Source of the DNA: Histidinibacterium lentulum
GTDB lineage: Bacteria > Pseudomonadota > Alphaproteobacteria > Rhodobacterales > Rhodobacteraceae
NCBI RefSeq assembly: GCF_003789055.1
Contig: NZ_ML119087.1
Location: forward strand, 1 to 64,000
Length of the DNA: 64,000 nt
Reading direction: 5' to 3'
Shown here: piece by piece, positions 34,358-43,647 of the stretch
Numbering within the stretch: position 1 is the first letter of the stretch
Layout: each line of letters starts with the position of its first letter
Translations under genes and position numbers: made by a program
The notes under the pieces: generated by a model
Databases searched by the model: none
Told to the model about the DNA's origin: nothing
The model's input: only the letters and a program-made list of their open reading frames with translations

Positions 34358-35083
34358 ATGGGACGCACAGCACTGGTCACCGGAGGCAGCCGCGGCATCG
34401 GCGCCGCCATCTCGAAGGCGCTGAAGGCCGAAGGCTACGAGGTCGCCGCGACCTACGCCGGCAATACCGAGAAGGCCGAGGCCTTCACTGCGGAGACCGG
34501 CATCCGGACCTATAAGTGGAACGTCGCCGATTACGACGAATCGAAGGCCGGCATCGCGCAGGTCGAGGCGGATCTGGGTCCCATCGAGATCGTCGTGGCC
34601 AACGCCGGCATCACGCGAGACGCGATGTTCCACCGCATGACGCCCGAGCAGTGGAAAGAGGTGATCGACACCAACCTCACCGGTGTCTTCAACACGATCC
34701 ACCCTGTCTGGCCGGGGATGCGCGACCGCAAGTTCGGCCGTATCGTGGTGATCTCCTCGATCAACGGTCAGAAGGGCCAGGCCGGGCAGGTCAACTATGC
34801 CGCGACCAAGGCAGGAGACCTCGGGATCGTGAAATCTCTCGCCCAGGAAGGCGCGCGCGCGGGCATTACGGCCAATGCCGTCTGCCCGGGCTACATCGGC
34901 ACCGAGATGGTGCGGGCCATCCCCGAGGATGTGCTCAATTCGAAGATCATTCCGCAGATTCCCGCGGGCCGGCTGGGCGAGCCCGAGGAGATCGCGCGCT
35001 GCGTGACCTTCCTCGTCTCCGACGACGCGGGCTTCATCAACGGGTCCACGATCTCGGCCAACGGGGCGCAGTTCTTCGTCTGA
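34358..35083 (+). CDS. phaB: Acetoacetyl-CoA reductase
   Basis: 241 residues, standard length. SDR motifs TGGSRGIGAA, NAGITRDAMFHRM (typical of PhaB), ISSINGQKGQAGQVNYAATKAG (Ser, Tyr, Lys) and CPGYIGTEMV. Reduces acetoacetyl-CoA to (R)-3-hydroxybutyryl-CoA with NADPH for poly-hydroxybutyrate synthesis. Excellent ribosome site (gaggaggga). Twenty bases after the patatin gene, so co-transcribed. Confidence 0.95.
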   Translation: MGRTALVTGGSRGIGAAISKALKAEGYEVAATYAGNTEKAEAFTAETGIRTYKWNVADYDESKAGIAQVEADLGPIEIVVANAGITRDAMFHRMTPEQWKEVIDTNLTGVFNTIHPVWPGMRDRKFGRIVVISSINGQKGQAGQVNYAATKAGDLGIVKSLAQEGARAGITANAVCPGYIGTEMVRAIPEDVLNSKIIPQIPAGRLGEPEEIARCVTFLVSDDAGFINGSTISANGAQFFV

Positions 35084-35219
35084 ACTGTTCCGGGCCGGCA
35101 GGCCCGGCCGAAAGGGGGGGCGGCGCATCTGGCGCCGACCCCCGACCGCCGGGGTAAAGGCGGGGCGGCCACGTCAGGCCACAACCCGCCCGCGACGCGC
35201 CCGGGGGCGCACCGCCAGG

Positions 35220-35239
35220 GCCGGACCTCCCGGTCCGGC
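35220..35239. terminator. Stem-loop between phaB and the DUF465 gene
   Basis: gccggacc-tccc-ggtccggc forms a perfect 8-bp stem. It lies between convergent genes, 10 bp past the DUF465 stop, and could end transcription from that side. A second GC-rich hairpin (cgggcc-ggca-ggcccg, 35091-35106) follows phaB. Neither has a T-tract. Confidence 0.45.
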
Positions 35240-35248
35240 GTCGCAGGG

Positions 35249-35416
35249 TCAGGCACCGCCGAGGCGGTGGATCTCTTCCTTGATCTGCAGCTTCTGCTTC
35301 TTCAGACGAGCGATTTCGAGGTCGTCGGTCGCCGGGCTCCTCTGAGCCTGTTCGACGACGTCAGAGAGGTGCTTGTGCTTCTTCCTCAGTTCTTCCAGGT
35401 GGGAAGTCAGGCTCAT
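35249..35416 (-). CDS. DUF465 (YdcH-like) small coiled-coil protein
   Basis: 55 residues on the minus strand, starting at ATG 35416 preceded by a clear ggaggc ribosome site. Sequence pattern SHLEELRKKHKHLSDVVEQA, then DLEIARLKKQKLQIKEEIHRL, is a typical DUF465 helical hairpin. Function unknown, but widely conserved in proteobacteria. Stands alone between phaB and trmN6. Confidence 0.88.
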   Translation of the reverse strand: MSLTSHLEELRKKHKHLSDVVEQAQRSPATDDLEIARLKKQKLQIKEEIHRLGGA

Positions 35417-35529
35417 CCGATGCCTCCTTGCAGGTCTGGGTTCGCACCCTCAGCGCATCACAGTTTCATCGTCCTGTCACGCTGCAGGGCAGCATCCGGG
35501 CATCAGACCGCGCAACCCTTTCGAAGTGA

Positions 35530-36297
35530 TTAATCCCAGAGCGCCAGTGCCGCGCCGTCGCGCAGCGCCGCGGCGACCGCGGGGGCGTAGTCCTCTGCAT
35601 CCGTCTCGTGCCGCGCGCCCTCGTGCAGGACCGTCGGTGGTGTCATCCGAAACGGCGCGCGTCCTCCTTTCTTGCCCGACAAGAGAAACAGTTGCGGCGG
35701 GCGCCCGGCGCGGGGCTGGAGCGGCGCCACCGCCACCGACCCGATCCGCGCATCGAGCGCAGAAAGCATCTCGGGCAGCCTCTCGATCCGCTGGATCGCC
35801 GTCAGCCGCCCCCCGGGTCTGAGCCGCCTGAGACCCGCGTCGATCCAGACGGGTAGCGGCGTATCGCCGCGCAGGGCGGTATCACGTCCGGGATCGGCGG
35901 ACCCGGTCCCGGTTTCGGCCGCGAAATAGGGCGGGTTCATCATGACGTGATCGAAGCTTCGCCCGCGCACCGCCGGCGGCAGCCGCGCCAGATCCGCCTC
36001 CACCACGTCCAGCGGCAGCCGGGCCTCGAGGGCATTGCGCCGCGCAAGCGCCGCATAGTCGGGCTGCACCTCGACGCCCGTAGCCACCGCCCCCGGAACA
36101 CGCGCCAGAAGGGCCAGCACCGCCGCCCCCGCACCGCAGCCCAGCTCCAGCACGCACTCCCCGGCCCGGGCGGGCACCGCTGCCGCCAGCAGGATCGCGT
36201 CCACGCCTGCGCGAAAGCCCCGGCGCGGCTGCCACAGGTGCAGCCGTCCGCCGAGAAAGGCGTCCCGAGTCAGCTCAGCGTCCGAGGTCGATGTCAT
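35530..36297 (-). CDS. tRNA1(Val) adenine-N6-methyltransferase-like protein (TrmN6/YfiC)
   Basis: 255 residues. TRDAFLGGRLHLWQPRRGFRAG is the conserved entry motif of this family. SAM motif I is LELGCGAGAAVLALL (near 52) and the catalytic NPPY is MMNPPYFA (near 118). Methylates adenine 37 of a tRNA in E. coli. Overlaps the DUF2007 gene by 23 bp, so the two are coupled. Confidence 0.85.
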   Translation of the reverse strand: MTSTSDAELTRDAFLGGRLHLWQPRRGFRAGVDAILLAAAVPARAGECVLELGCGAGAAVLALLARVPGAVATGVEVQPDYAALARRNALEARLPLDVVEADLARLPPAVRGRSFDHVMMNPPYFAAETGTGSADPGRDTALRGDTPLPVWIDAGLRRLRPGGRLTAIQRIERLPEMLSALDARIGSVAVAPLQPRAGRPPQLFLLSGKKGGRAPFRMTPPTVLHEGARHETDAEDYAPAVAAALRDGAALALWD

Positions 36298-36490
36298 TGT
36301 CCCGGAGCACGATCTCCGCCCGCCACAGATCCTTCGCCCGGACCATCAGCCGCCGCGGCAGAATGCCAATGGAGCCTTCGAGGACGCTCATGTTTACGTC
36401 CAACTCGAAGCAGTCTATACCCTCGCCGCCAAGTAGCGCCTTGGCGAAGGCGATCACGGTCGGATCGTTGCTGCGCAGGAGTTCCCTCAT
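36275..36490 (-). CDS. DUF2007-domain protein
   Basis: 71 residues from ATG 36490 (an upstream ATG at 36526 is possible). MRELLRSNDPTVIAFAKALL, GIDCFELDVNMSVLEGSIGI and LPRRLMVRAKD are the typical DUF2007 pattern, a small PII-like fold. Function unknown. Divergent from ispB. Confidence 0.82.
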   Translation of the reverse strand: MRELLRSNDPTVIAFAKALLGGEGIDCFELDVNMSVLEGSIGILPRRLMVRAKDLWRAEIVLRDNDIDLGR

Positions 36491-36556
36491 GGGGGCAGGT
36501 AAAGCGGCAACGGCGGCCTTGTCCATCGCATGGGATCAGGAACACACGGACAGGTC

Positions 36557-37555
36557 ATGGGTCTCGACACCGCCGCCACCAAGCCGCACGAACGTCTGGC
36601 GGAGATCGTCGCCCCCGAGATGGCCGAGGTCAGCGCGCTGATCCGCGCGCGGATGGCCTCCGAACACGCGCCGCGGATTCCCGAGGTGACGGCCCATCTC
36701 GTCGAGGCGGGGGGCAAGCGCCTGCGTCCCATGCTGACGCTCGCCAGCGCGAAGATGTGCGGCTACGGCGGGCCGCACCACATCCACCTTGCCGCGACTG
36801 TGGAGTTCATCCATACGGCCACGCTGCTGCACGACGACGTGGTGGACGAAAGCGCCCAGCGGCGCGGGCGGCCCACGGCGAATCTTCTGTGGGACAACCA
36901 GTCCTCGGTGCTGGTGGGCGATTACCTCTTTGCGCGGTCGTTCCAGCTGATGGTCGAGACCGGCAACCTGCGGGTGCTCGACATCCTGTCGAACGCCGCC
37001 GCCACCATCGCCGAGGGCGAGGTGCTGCAACTGACCGCCGCGCGCAATCTCGCCACGGGGCCGGACGTCTATCTGAAGGTGATCCGCGGCAAGACGGCCG
37101 CGCTCTTTTCCGCCGCGACCGAGGTCGGTGCGGTCATCGCGGGGCGGCCCGAGAGCGAGGTGCGGGCGCTGGCCGCCTATGGCGATGCCCTCGGGATCGC
37201 TTTCCAGATGGTCGACGACTATCTCGATTTCGCGGGCTCGGAGGCCACGGGCAAGGCCGTCGGCGACGATTTCCGCGAGCGCAAGCTGACGCTGCCGGTG
37301 ATCCTCGCCGTGGCCGCCGCCGACGAGGCGGAACGCGCCTTCTGGGTCCGCACGGTCGAGAAGGGCCGCCAGGATGAGGGCGATCTCGGGGAGGCGCTCC
37401 GGATCATCGGGCGGCACGGCGCGCTCGAGGCCACCAAGACCGAGGCGCAGGCCTGGGCCGAGAAGGCCCGAGCCGCCCTCGGCGCGCTGCCTGAGCATGA
37501 GATCCGCGATACCCTCTCCGATCTGGCCGATTACGTCGTCGCGCGTCTGCGCTGA
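36557..37555 (+). CDS. ispB: Octaprenyl/polyprenyl diphosphate synthase
   Basis: 332 residues. First Asp-rich motif LLHDDVVDES (near 95), GGKRLRP upstream of it, second motif MVDDYLDF (near 218), GDDFRERKLTLP. Trans-polyprenyl diphosphate synthase that makes the ubiquinone side chain from IPP and FPP. Chain length cannot be read with certainty. Convergent with ispE, four bases apart. Confidence 0.9.
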   Translation: MGLDTAATKPHERLAEIVAPEMAEVSALIRARMASEHAPRIPEVTAHLVEAGGKRLRPMLTLASAKMCGYGGPHHIHLAATVEFIHTATLLHDDVVDESAQRRGRPTANLLWDNQSSVLVGDYLFARSFQLMVETGNLRVLDILSNAAATIAEGEVLQLTAARNLATGPDVYLKVIRGKTAALFSAATEVGAVIAGRPESEVRALAAYGDALGIAFQMVDDYLDFAGSEATGKAVGDDFRERKLTLPVILAVAAADEAERAFWVRTVEKGRQDEGDLGEALRIIGRHGALEATKTEAQAWAEKARAALGALPEHEIRDTLSDLADYVVARLR

Positions 37556-37558
37556 GGG

Positions 37559-38455
37559 TCAGAGCGGCATCCCGGGCTTGACCCGGGGCGCGGGCGCGAC
37601 CCACCAGCCCATTTCCGACACCTGCACCGCCCGCGCCGCGCGCCGGGCGTGGTCCATGTCCTTGACCAGCCCCACGCAGGTGGCGCCCGATCCCGACATG
37701 GTCACGCATTTGACGAGGGGCTGACGCCGCAGAGTCTCCAGCGCCCGTCCGATCTCCGGCGCGATGGTCTGCGCGGCGGCGGTCATGTCGTTGCGCTGGC
37801 GCGAGAGCCAGTCGCAGAAACCCTCGAAGTCGAGCCCCTCCGGCACGTCCTCCATGGGCGGGTTGTTGCGCGCGGCCATGGTCTCGAAGACGCGGCCCGT
37901 GGGCACCTCCACCTTGGGGTTGACCAGCACCATGGCGAAATCGGGCAGGCCCTCCATTGGCGTGATCCGCTCGCCGATGCCCTGCATGCGGATCGGCAGA
38001 GGGCCGGCATAGCAGGCTGGCACATCCGCCCCGAGAGAGGCGAGGATCGGGTCGTGCGGGTCCGGAGCTGGCACGTCCCAGAGCTTCGCGAGCAGGCGCA
38101 GCGCCGTCGCGGCATCCGAGGAGCCCGAACCGAGACCCGCGGCATGGGGCAGGGCCTTGTCGAGGTTCAGCGCCGCGCCGACGCGCACGCCGTGCTTCTC
38201 CTGAAGCGCGGCAGCGGCCTGCAGCACGAGATTCCGCCCATCGTTCGGCACGCCCATGGCGAAGGGTCCCGTCACCTGCAGGCTCAGATCCGTCGACGGT
38301 CGCGCGGTCAGGAGGTCCCCGAGGCCCGCGAAGACCACGAGGCTGTCGAGGTCGTGATAGCCGCCCGCGCGCTGCCCGGTGACGTGCAGCGTCAGGTTGA
38401 TCTTCGCCGGCGCGGTCAGGCGCAGCGCGTCACCGGGTCTGGGGATGATCGCCAT
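37559..38455 (-). CDS. ispE: 4-diphosphocytidyl-2-C-methyl-D-erythritol kinase
   Basis: 298 residues of the GHMP kinase fold. APAKINLTLHV (motif 1), the ATP loop LPHAAGLGSGSSDAATAL (near 105) and the C-terminal VTMSGSGATCVGL (motif 3). Phosphorylates the 2-hydroxyl of CDP-ME in the MEP isoprenoid pathway, consistent with the neighbouring ispB. Overlaps the TPR gene by 26 bp, so the two are co-transcribed leftwards. Confidence 0.95.
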   Translation of the reverse strand: MAIIPRPGDALRLTAPAKINLTLHVTGQRAGGYHDLDSLVVFAGLGDLLTARPSTDLSLQVTGPFAMGVPNDGRNLVLQAAAALQEKHGVRVGAALNLDKALPHAAGLGSGSSDAATALRLLAKLWDVPAPDPHDPILASLGADVPACYAGPLPIRMQGIGERITPMEGLPDFAMVLVNPKVEVPTGRVFETMAARNNPPMEDVPEGLDFEGFCDWLSRQRNDMTAAAQTIAPEIGRALETLRRQPLVKCVTMSGSGATCVGLVKDMDHARRAARAVQVSEMGWWVAPAPRVKPGMPL

Positions 38456-39926
38456 TCGCCACCGTCACGATGTGAGTTTCTTCCTGCGGCGCCGCTGCCG
38501 CCGCCACGATGCCCCGGTCGAGCTTGCCCTCCAGCCGGGCCGTCAATGGTGGCGGAGGGGTCAGTCCGAGGGCGCGGCGCCATTGGTACCGCGCCTCGAT
38601 GCGGCGACCGACGGCCCAGTAGACATCGCCCAGGTGATCCACGATCACCGGATCGGACGGCGACAGTTCCACCGCGCGCTCGAGTTCCCGCACCGCCCCG
38701 GCATGGTCGCCGGTCACGAAGAGCGCCCATCCGAGACTGTCGGCAAAGGCCCCGTCCTCCGGCTCCTGAGCCACGGCCGCCCGGATCATGCCGAGCGCCT
38801 CGTCGAGATCCTGCCGCCGTTCCACCAGCCCGTAGCCGAGGTAGTTCAGCAGAAGCGGTGTCCCGGGCGCCAGGGCCAGCGCCGCGCGGAGGTCCGCTTC
38901 CGCGCTTGTCCAGTCGTCGAGCAGGTCGTGGGTCACGGCGCGGCCGAAATGCAGGACCCAGCGCCGCGGGTCATCCTCCGCGGCGAGCGAGAGGGCGCGG
39001 CCGAAGGCGGTGTTGGCCTCGGCGATCCGTCCCGCGTCCCGGTGCAGATCGCCGAGAGCGGCGAGGACCGCCAGATCCTGCGATCCGTCCGCCAGCCGTT
39101 CCAGCAGGTCGGCCGCCTCGCCGTCGGCCCCGCTGTCCCGCAGGGCAAAGGCTCGGCCCAGCGCCGCTTCCGGCCACAGCGGGCTGTCCTCCGCCACGCC
39201 GGACAACACCTGCGCCGCCAATGCGTGGCGGCCCATGTCGCGCAACAGCATCCCCGCGCTCACGAGGGCGCGGTCGCTTGCCGGGTCGACATGATGCGCG
39301 AGCCGCAAGTGGATCAGTGCGAAGCTGTCGTCCACTTCGCCCCGCACCGCGCTGCCCACGGTCAAAAAGGCGCTCGCAAGACCCTCTGCCGGGGTCACGC
39401 CCTCGCCATCCGACCCCAGGGCCAGCGCCCCGTGATGCCGTGCCACGGTCCCGAGACCCTCGAGCTCCGCCAGTTCGTCGAACATGGCCCGCGCCGCGTC
39501 CTCGCGACCCAGCGCCGTCAGCGCCCAGCCCCGGGCCAGCCCGTCGAGAAGCGGCCCGCCCGAATGCCCCGCATCGAGCAGCGCCAGCAGGTCGGTCCAC
39601 CGCTCATGGCGCGCTGCCGCCGCGATGGCCACGAGCGCCGCGGCCCGGCTATCATGCCCCGACGCCAGCGCCGGCGCGGCGAGCGCCTCTGCCCCGGCCA
39701 CGTCGCCTACGGCCACCTGCATGGTGATCGCGGTGTTCAGGATCGCCCTGTGCCGCGGATCGCCCTCGCTCGCCCTCTGAAACTGCACGGCCGCCTCCCC
39801 GAGGTCTCCGTTCTGCGCCGCGGACCGGCCTGCGAGGTAGGCCCCCGCGGTTCCATCCGCAAAGGCGGCTGCAGCCGCCATCCCGAAAGCGCCCACAAGC
39901 AGCAGGCGCTGTCCCCATACATACAT
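38430..39926 (-). CDS. Secreted TPR-repeat protein
   Basis: 498 residues from ATG 39926 (a GTG 15 bp upstream is the alternative). An N-terminal signal peptide (LLLVGAFGMAAAAAFADG) is followed by many 34-residue helical repeats; the best, near 350-460, include LLLNYLGYGLVERRQDLDEAL and ADSLGWALFVTGDHAGAVRELERAV. Periplasmic or membrane-peripheral scaffold, conserved upstream of ispE in Rhodobacterales to my knowledge. No enzymatic motif. Confidence 0.85.
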   Translation of the reverse strand: MYVWGQRLLLVGAFGMAAAAAFADGTAGAYLAGRSAAQNGDLGEAAVQFQRASEGDPRHRAILNTAITMQVAVGDVAGAEALAAPALASGHDSRAAALVAIAAAARHERWTDLLALLDAGHSGGPLLDGLARGWALTALGREDAARAMFDELAELEGLGTVARHHGALALGSDGEGVTPAEGLASAFLTVGSAVRGEVDDSFALIHLRLAHHVDPASDRALVSAGMLLRDMGRHALAAQVLSGVAEDSPLWPEAALGRAFALRDSGADGEAADLLERLADGSQDLAVLAALGDLHRDAGRIAEANTAFGRALSLAAEDDPRRWVLHFGRAVTHDLLDDWTSAEADLRAALALAPGTPLLLNYLGYGLVERRQDLDEALGMIRAAVAQEPEDGAFADSLGWALFVTGDHAGAVRELERAVELSPSDPVIVDHLGDVYWAVGRRIEARYQWRRALGLTPPPPLTARLEGKLDRGIVAAAAAPQEETHIVTVANGDHPQTR

Positions 39927-40067
39927 GCCCACGGTCCCCACCGTTCCCTGTCCGGCGACGCTATCGGAGAGAGCCGGTGCGCCGCAATCGCGAGCCGATC
40001 ACAAATTCAGATGGGCGCGGATCGCCGCCATCCGGCCATCTCCGGCGCGGCCGGAACCCGCTGACGG

Positions 40068-41717
40068 CTACATGTTCGGGTAATTCGGTCCGTCGCCGCC
40101 CTGGGGCGTTTTCCAGACGATGTTCTGGGCCGGGTCCTTGATGTCGCAGGTCTTGCAGTGAACGCAGTTCTGGAAGTTGATCTGGAAGCGGCGGTCGTCG
40201 CCCTCGCCCACGAATTCATAGACGCCGGCCGGGCAATAGCGCGCGGAAGGTCCCGCATATTGAGCCCAGTCGACGGTCAGGGGCACGGTCCTGTCCTTCA
40301 GAGTCAGGTGCGACGGCTGGCTCTCCTCGTGATTGGTGAAGGAGAAGCTGACATTGGTCAGACGGTCGAAGGACAGCGTTCCGTCGGGCTTCGGATAGTC
40401 GATGGGCTTGTGCCCGGCCGCGGGCTCCGTCGCCTCGGCATCGGTCTTGCCGTGCTTCAGCGTGCCAAGCACAGACAGTCCCGCGATGTTGTTGGTCCAC
40501 ATGTCGAACCCGCCGAGCCCGAGCGAGGCCAACATCCCGTAGCGCGACCAGAGCGGCTTGACGTTGCGCACGCGCTTGAGGTCCTTCGCCACCGGCCCCG
40601 ACTTCAGAGCGGTGTCGTAGTCCGTCAGCGTGTCGCCCGCGCGACCCGCCTCGATCGCGGCATGCGCGGCGTCGGCGGCATGGATGCCCGAGAGCATGGC
40701 GTTGTGGTTGCCCTTGATACGCGGCACGTTCACCAGCCCGGCGGAGCAGCCGAGCAGACATCCCCCGGGAAAGGCGGTCTGCGGCACCGACTGCCAGCCG
40801 CCCTCGTTGATCGCGCGGGCGCCGTAGGCGATGCGCTTGCCGCCCTTCAGCAGCTCCGCGACCAGTGGATGGTGCTTGAACCGCTGAAATTCCATGTAGG
40901 GATAGAGATGCGGGTTCGCGTAGTTCAGGTGGACGACGAAACCCACGTAAACCTGGTTGTTGTCGAGGTGGTAGATGAACGACCCGCCGCCGGCATTCTT
41001 GCCGAGCGGCCAGCCCATGGTATGGGTTATGGTCCCGGCGCGGTGCTTCTCGGGGTCGATCTCCCAGAGCTCCTTCATGCCGAGGCCGTATTTCTGCGGC
41101 TCGCTGTCGGCGTCGAGGCCGTATTTCGCGATGACCTGCTTCGACAGCGATCCCCGCACGCCCTCCGAGAGGAAGACGTACTTGCCACGAAGCTCCATCC
41201 CCGGCTCGTAGCCCGGTCCCGGCGTGCCGTCGGGGTTCTTGCCGAACTCGCCCGCGATGACCCCCGCCACGCGCCCGTCCTCGCCCCAGACGATGTCGGA
41301 ACAGGCCATGCCGGGGAAGATTTCCACGCCCAGCGCCTCGGCCTGTTCGGCAAGCCAGCGGCAGACATTGCCCATGGAGACGATGTAGGCGCCGTGGTTG
41401 TCCATCAGCGGTGGCATCACCCAGTTCGGGATGCGAATGCGACCGGCCTCGCCCAGAACGTAGAAATTGTCTTCGCGCACGGGCACGGTGACCGGGGCGC
41501 CCCGGTCCTTCCAGTCGGGCAGCAGCGCGTCGAGACCGGAGGTATCGAGCACCGCCCCCGACAGGATATGCGCGCCGACCTCCGAGCCCTTTTCCAGCAC
41601 CACGACCTCGCGTGCCGGATCGAGCTGCTTCAGCCGGATCGCCGCCGACAGGCCAGCGGGGCCCGCGCCCACGATGACCACGTCATAGTCCATCGTCTCG
41701 CGCTCGATCTCTGGCAT
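40068..41717 (-). CDS. Electron transfer flavoprotein-ubiquinone oxidoreductase
   Basis: 549 residues. N-terminal FAD dinucleotide fold [18 protein letters not shown], the HILSGAVLD segment, quinone-binding/membrane region ([21 protein letters not shown]), and a C-terminal 4Fe-4S cluster with [10 protein letters not shown] and [12 protein letters not shown]. Passes electrons from ETF, reduced by acyl-CoA and related dehydrogenases, into the quinone pool at the inner membrane. Full length. Transcribed divergently from greA. Confidence 0.96.
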   Translation of the reverse strand: MPEIERETMDYDVVIVGAGPAGLSAAIRLKQLDPAREVVVLEKGSEVGAHILSGAVLDTSGLDALLPDWKDRGAPVTVPVREDNFYVLGEAGRIRIPNWVMPPLMDNHGAYIVSMGNVCRWLAEQAEALGVEIFPGMACSDIVWGEDGRVAGVIAGEFGKNPDGTPGPGYEPGMELRGKYVFLSEGVRGSLSKQVIAKYGLDADSEPQKYGLGMKELWEIDPEKHRAGTITHTMGWPLGKNAGGGSFIYHLDNNQVYVGFVVHLNYANPHLYPYMEFQRFKHHPLVAELLKGGKRIAYGARAINEGGWQSVPQTAFPGGCLLGCSAGLVNVPRIKGNHNAMLSGIHAADAAHAAIEAGRAGDTLTDYDTALKSGPVAKDLKRVRNVKPLWSRYGMLASLGLGGFDMWTNNIAGLSVLGTLKHGKTDAEATEPAAGHKPIDYPKPDGTLSFDRLTNVSFSFTNHEESQPSHLTLKDRTVPLTVDWAQYAGPSARYCPAGVYEFVGEGDDRRFQINFQNCVHCKTCDIKDPAQNIVWKTPQGGDGPNYPNM

Positions 41718-41877
41718 GTCGGTCCCCTTCCGCTGCGGCCGCGCGCGCGTCTTCGCACCTGCGGCATCGTTCGGCCGTATCTATCCAAGGCGTGCCCCGG
41801 CGGCAATCCGGACGCGGCGTTCGGTCGCCGCTCTGGGGCCCTCGGGGCCGCCCGCCACCGACGCCGCCGCTTTGCGG

Positions 41878-41906
41878 TTGACCGCGAGCGGCACGGTCCT
41901 GATAGT
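41878..41906 (+). promoter_or_regulatory. Candidate sigma70-type promoter upstream of greA
   Basis: TTGACC, 17-bp spacer, GATAGT within the 273-bp intergenic region between the ETF oxidoreductase gene and greA, giving a leader of about 80 bp. The -35 is good and the -10 weak. No riboswitch-like structure was recognised in the region. Confidence 0.35.
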
Positions 41907-41990
41907 CCTCCAATCCGCCCGGCGGCCTTCCGGCTGTCGGGCGGCCCTGCGTTTGACAAAGCCCTCCCTAGGACCGACGGGACAAGACCG

Positions 41991-42461
41991 ATGGACAAGA
42001 TACCCCTCACCCGCAGCGGCTACGACAAGCTCGACGCAGAACTGAAGCATCTCAAGAGCGTGGAGCGCCCCGCCGTCATCAGGGCGATTTCCGAGGCCCG
42101 CGAGCACGGCGACCTCAGCGAGAATGCCGAGTACCATTCCGCGAAGGAGAAACAGTCCTTCATCGAGGGCCGGATCAAGGAGCTCGAGGGCGTGATCTCC
42201 CGCGCCGACGTGATCGATCCGTCGAAGATGACCGGCCCGATCAAGTTCGGCGCCACGGTGCAGCTCGTCGACGAGGACACCGACGAGGAGAAGACCTACC
42301 AGATCGTCGGCGAATACGAGGCCGACATCGAGAACGGGCGTCTCAACCTCAAATCGCCCCTTGCCCGCGCCCTGATCGGCAAGGAAGAAGGCGACAGCGT
42401 CGAGGTCCGGACCCCGGGCGGCGAACGCTCCTACGAGATCCTCAAGGTGAGCTACGTCTGA
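41991..42461 (+). CDS. greA: Transcription elongation factor GreA
   Basis: 156 residues. N-terminal coiled coil with the active tip acidic motif [19 protein letters not shown] (two acidic residues that enter the RNA polymerase secondary channel), and a C-terminal FKBP-like domain ending [26 protein letters not shown]. Stimulates cleavage of backtracked transcripts. Normal length and motifs. Confidence 0.97.
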   Translation: MDKIPLTRSGYDKLDAELKHLKSVERPAVIRAISEAREHGDLSENAEYHSAKEKQSFIEGRIKELEGVISRADVIDPSKMTGPIKFGATVQLVDEDTDEEKTYQIVGEYEADIENGRLNLKSPLARALIGKEEGDSVEVRTPGGERSYEILKVSYV

Positions 42462-42492
42462 CGCGGCTCGCCCCCATGCGGTGAGGCAGACC

Positions 42493-43494
42493 ATGTCCGA
42501 GCCCGACCCCCAGGACCGCAGTCCCCTCGCCGCCAGCTCGCGGCCCATCGGGCGCGGACTGTCCGCCGTGGAGATCGGGGCCGCGGCGCTCGGCGTGATC
42601 TGGCTCCTGTTCGCGGGCACTGCCGCTCTGCGCGGCCCCTCGGAGGCGGGAGGCGATCCCCTGCGCCCGGTGCTGGGCCTCTTGGCGGTGGCCCTGCCGC
42701 TCGCGGTGATCTGGGTCGGCGCCATGACCTATCGCTCGGCCCGCATCGTGCGGTCGGAAAGCGCGCGGCTCCAGGCCGCCGTGGACGCCCTGCGCAAGAC
42801 CTACGTCGAGGAGCGCCAGCAGCGCGGGGCGGGCAAGCCCGATCCGGCGCTGGAGCGCCGTCTGGGCGAGCTCGTGCAGGAGGTCCGTGCCCTCGGCGCG
42901 GCGCTGGCGCGGCCGCCCCTGCCCGAAGAGTCCCGGACTGCGGTGCGCGCGGCTGCGGCGGAGACACCCGAAGAAGCCCAGCCCGCCCTCGGGCTCGTGT
43001 CGCCCGAGGAGGCGACGGCGCCGCCCATCGCGATCCCCGACCTGATCCGCGCGCTCAACTTTCCGGACACCGCCGAGGATTCCGAGGGGTTCGCCGCCCT
43101 GCGCCTCGCGCTCCAGAACCGCTGGACGCGGCAGCTCGTCCAGGCCAGCCAGGACGTGCTCACGCTGATGAGCCAGGACGGCATCTACATGGACGACCTG
43201 CGGCCCGATCCGGCACGGCCCGAGATCTGGCGCCGCTTCGCCGCAGGCGAACGGGGCCGCGCGGTGGCGGCGCTCGGCGGGGTTCGGGACCGGCGGAGCC
43301 TCGAGATCATGGGAAGCCGGATGCGCGAGGACACCATCTTCCGCGACGCCGCGCACCATTTCCTGCGCCGCTTCGACCAGATGCTCGTCGAGTTCGACAA
43401 GGCCGCCACCGACGAGGAGATCCTCGCCATGGCCGACACCCGCACCGCGCGCGCCTTCATGCTCCTCGGCCGGGCGATGGGCACGTTCGATTAG
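42493..43494 (+). CDS. Conserved membrane protein of unknown function
   Basis: 333 residues from ATG 42493 (a GTG at 42481 is possible). Two N-terminal membrane helices (IGAAALGVIWLLFAGTAAL and LLAVALPLAVIWVGAMTYRS), a coiled-coil stretch, an Ala/Pro/Glu-rich linker, and a soluble C-terminal domain (FAALRLALQNRWTRQLVQAS ... LRRFDQMLVEF). I know this architecture only as a Rhodobacterales-type hypothetical. Follows greA by 31 bp. Confidence 0.78.
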   Translation: MSEPDPQDRSPLAASSRPIGRGLSAVEIGAAALGVIWLLFAGTAALRGPSEAGGDPLRPVLGLLAVALPLAVIWVGAMTYRSARIVRSESARLQAAVDALRKTYVEERQQRGAGKPDPALERRLGELVQEVRALGAALARPPLPEESRTAVRAAAAETPEEAQPALGLVSPEEATAPPIAIPDLIRALNFPDTAEDSEGFAALRLALQNRWTRQLVQASQDVLTLMSQDGIYMDDLRPDPARPEIWRRFAAGERGRAVAALGGVRDRRSLEIMGSRMREDTIFRDAAHHFLRRFDQMLVEFDKAATDEEILAMADTRTARAFMLLGRAMGTFD

Positions 43495-43516
43495 GGGTCG
43501 CCGTTCGGTCCGGATG

Positions 43517-43634
43517 GCGGGTTGAAAACCCACCCTACGCGGGTCCGGTGGGAATGGTGGGTTGGAAACCCACCCTACCCGAGAGAAGCCCTGTCGGCCT
43601 CGGGCTCGCCCGTAGGGTGGGTTTTCAACCCACC
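43517..43634. repeat. REP-like palindromes, family A (three copies)
   Basis: Three copies of gtagggtgggttttcaaccc or its complement at about 43517-43538, 43556-43578 and 43612-43634, the third inverted relative to the first two. Each copy is itself a GGGTT/AACCC hairpin. They fill the gap between convergent genes and may slow transcripts or bind gyrase/IHF-like factors, as REPs do elsewhere. Confidence 0.8.
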
Positions 43635-43647
43635 GACCCGCCCCCGC

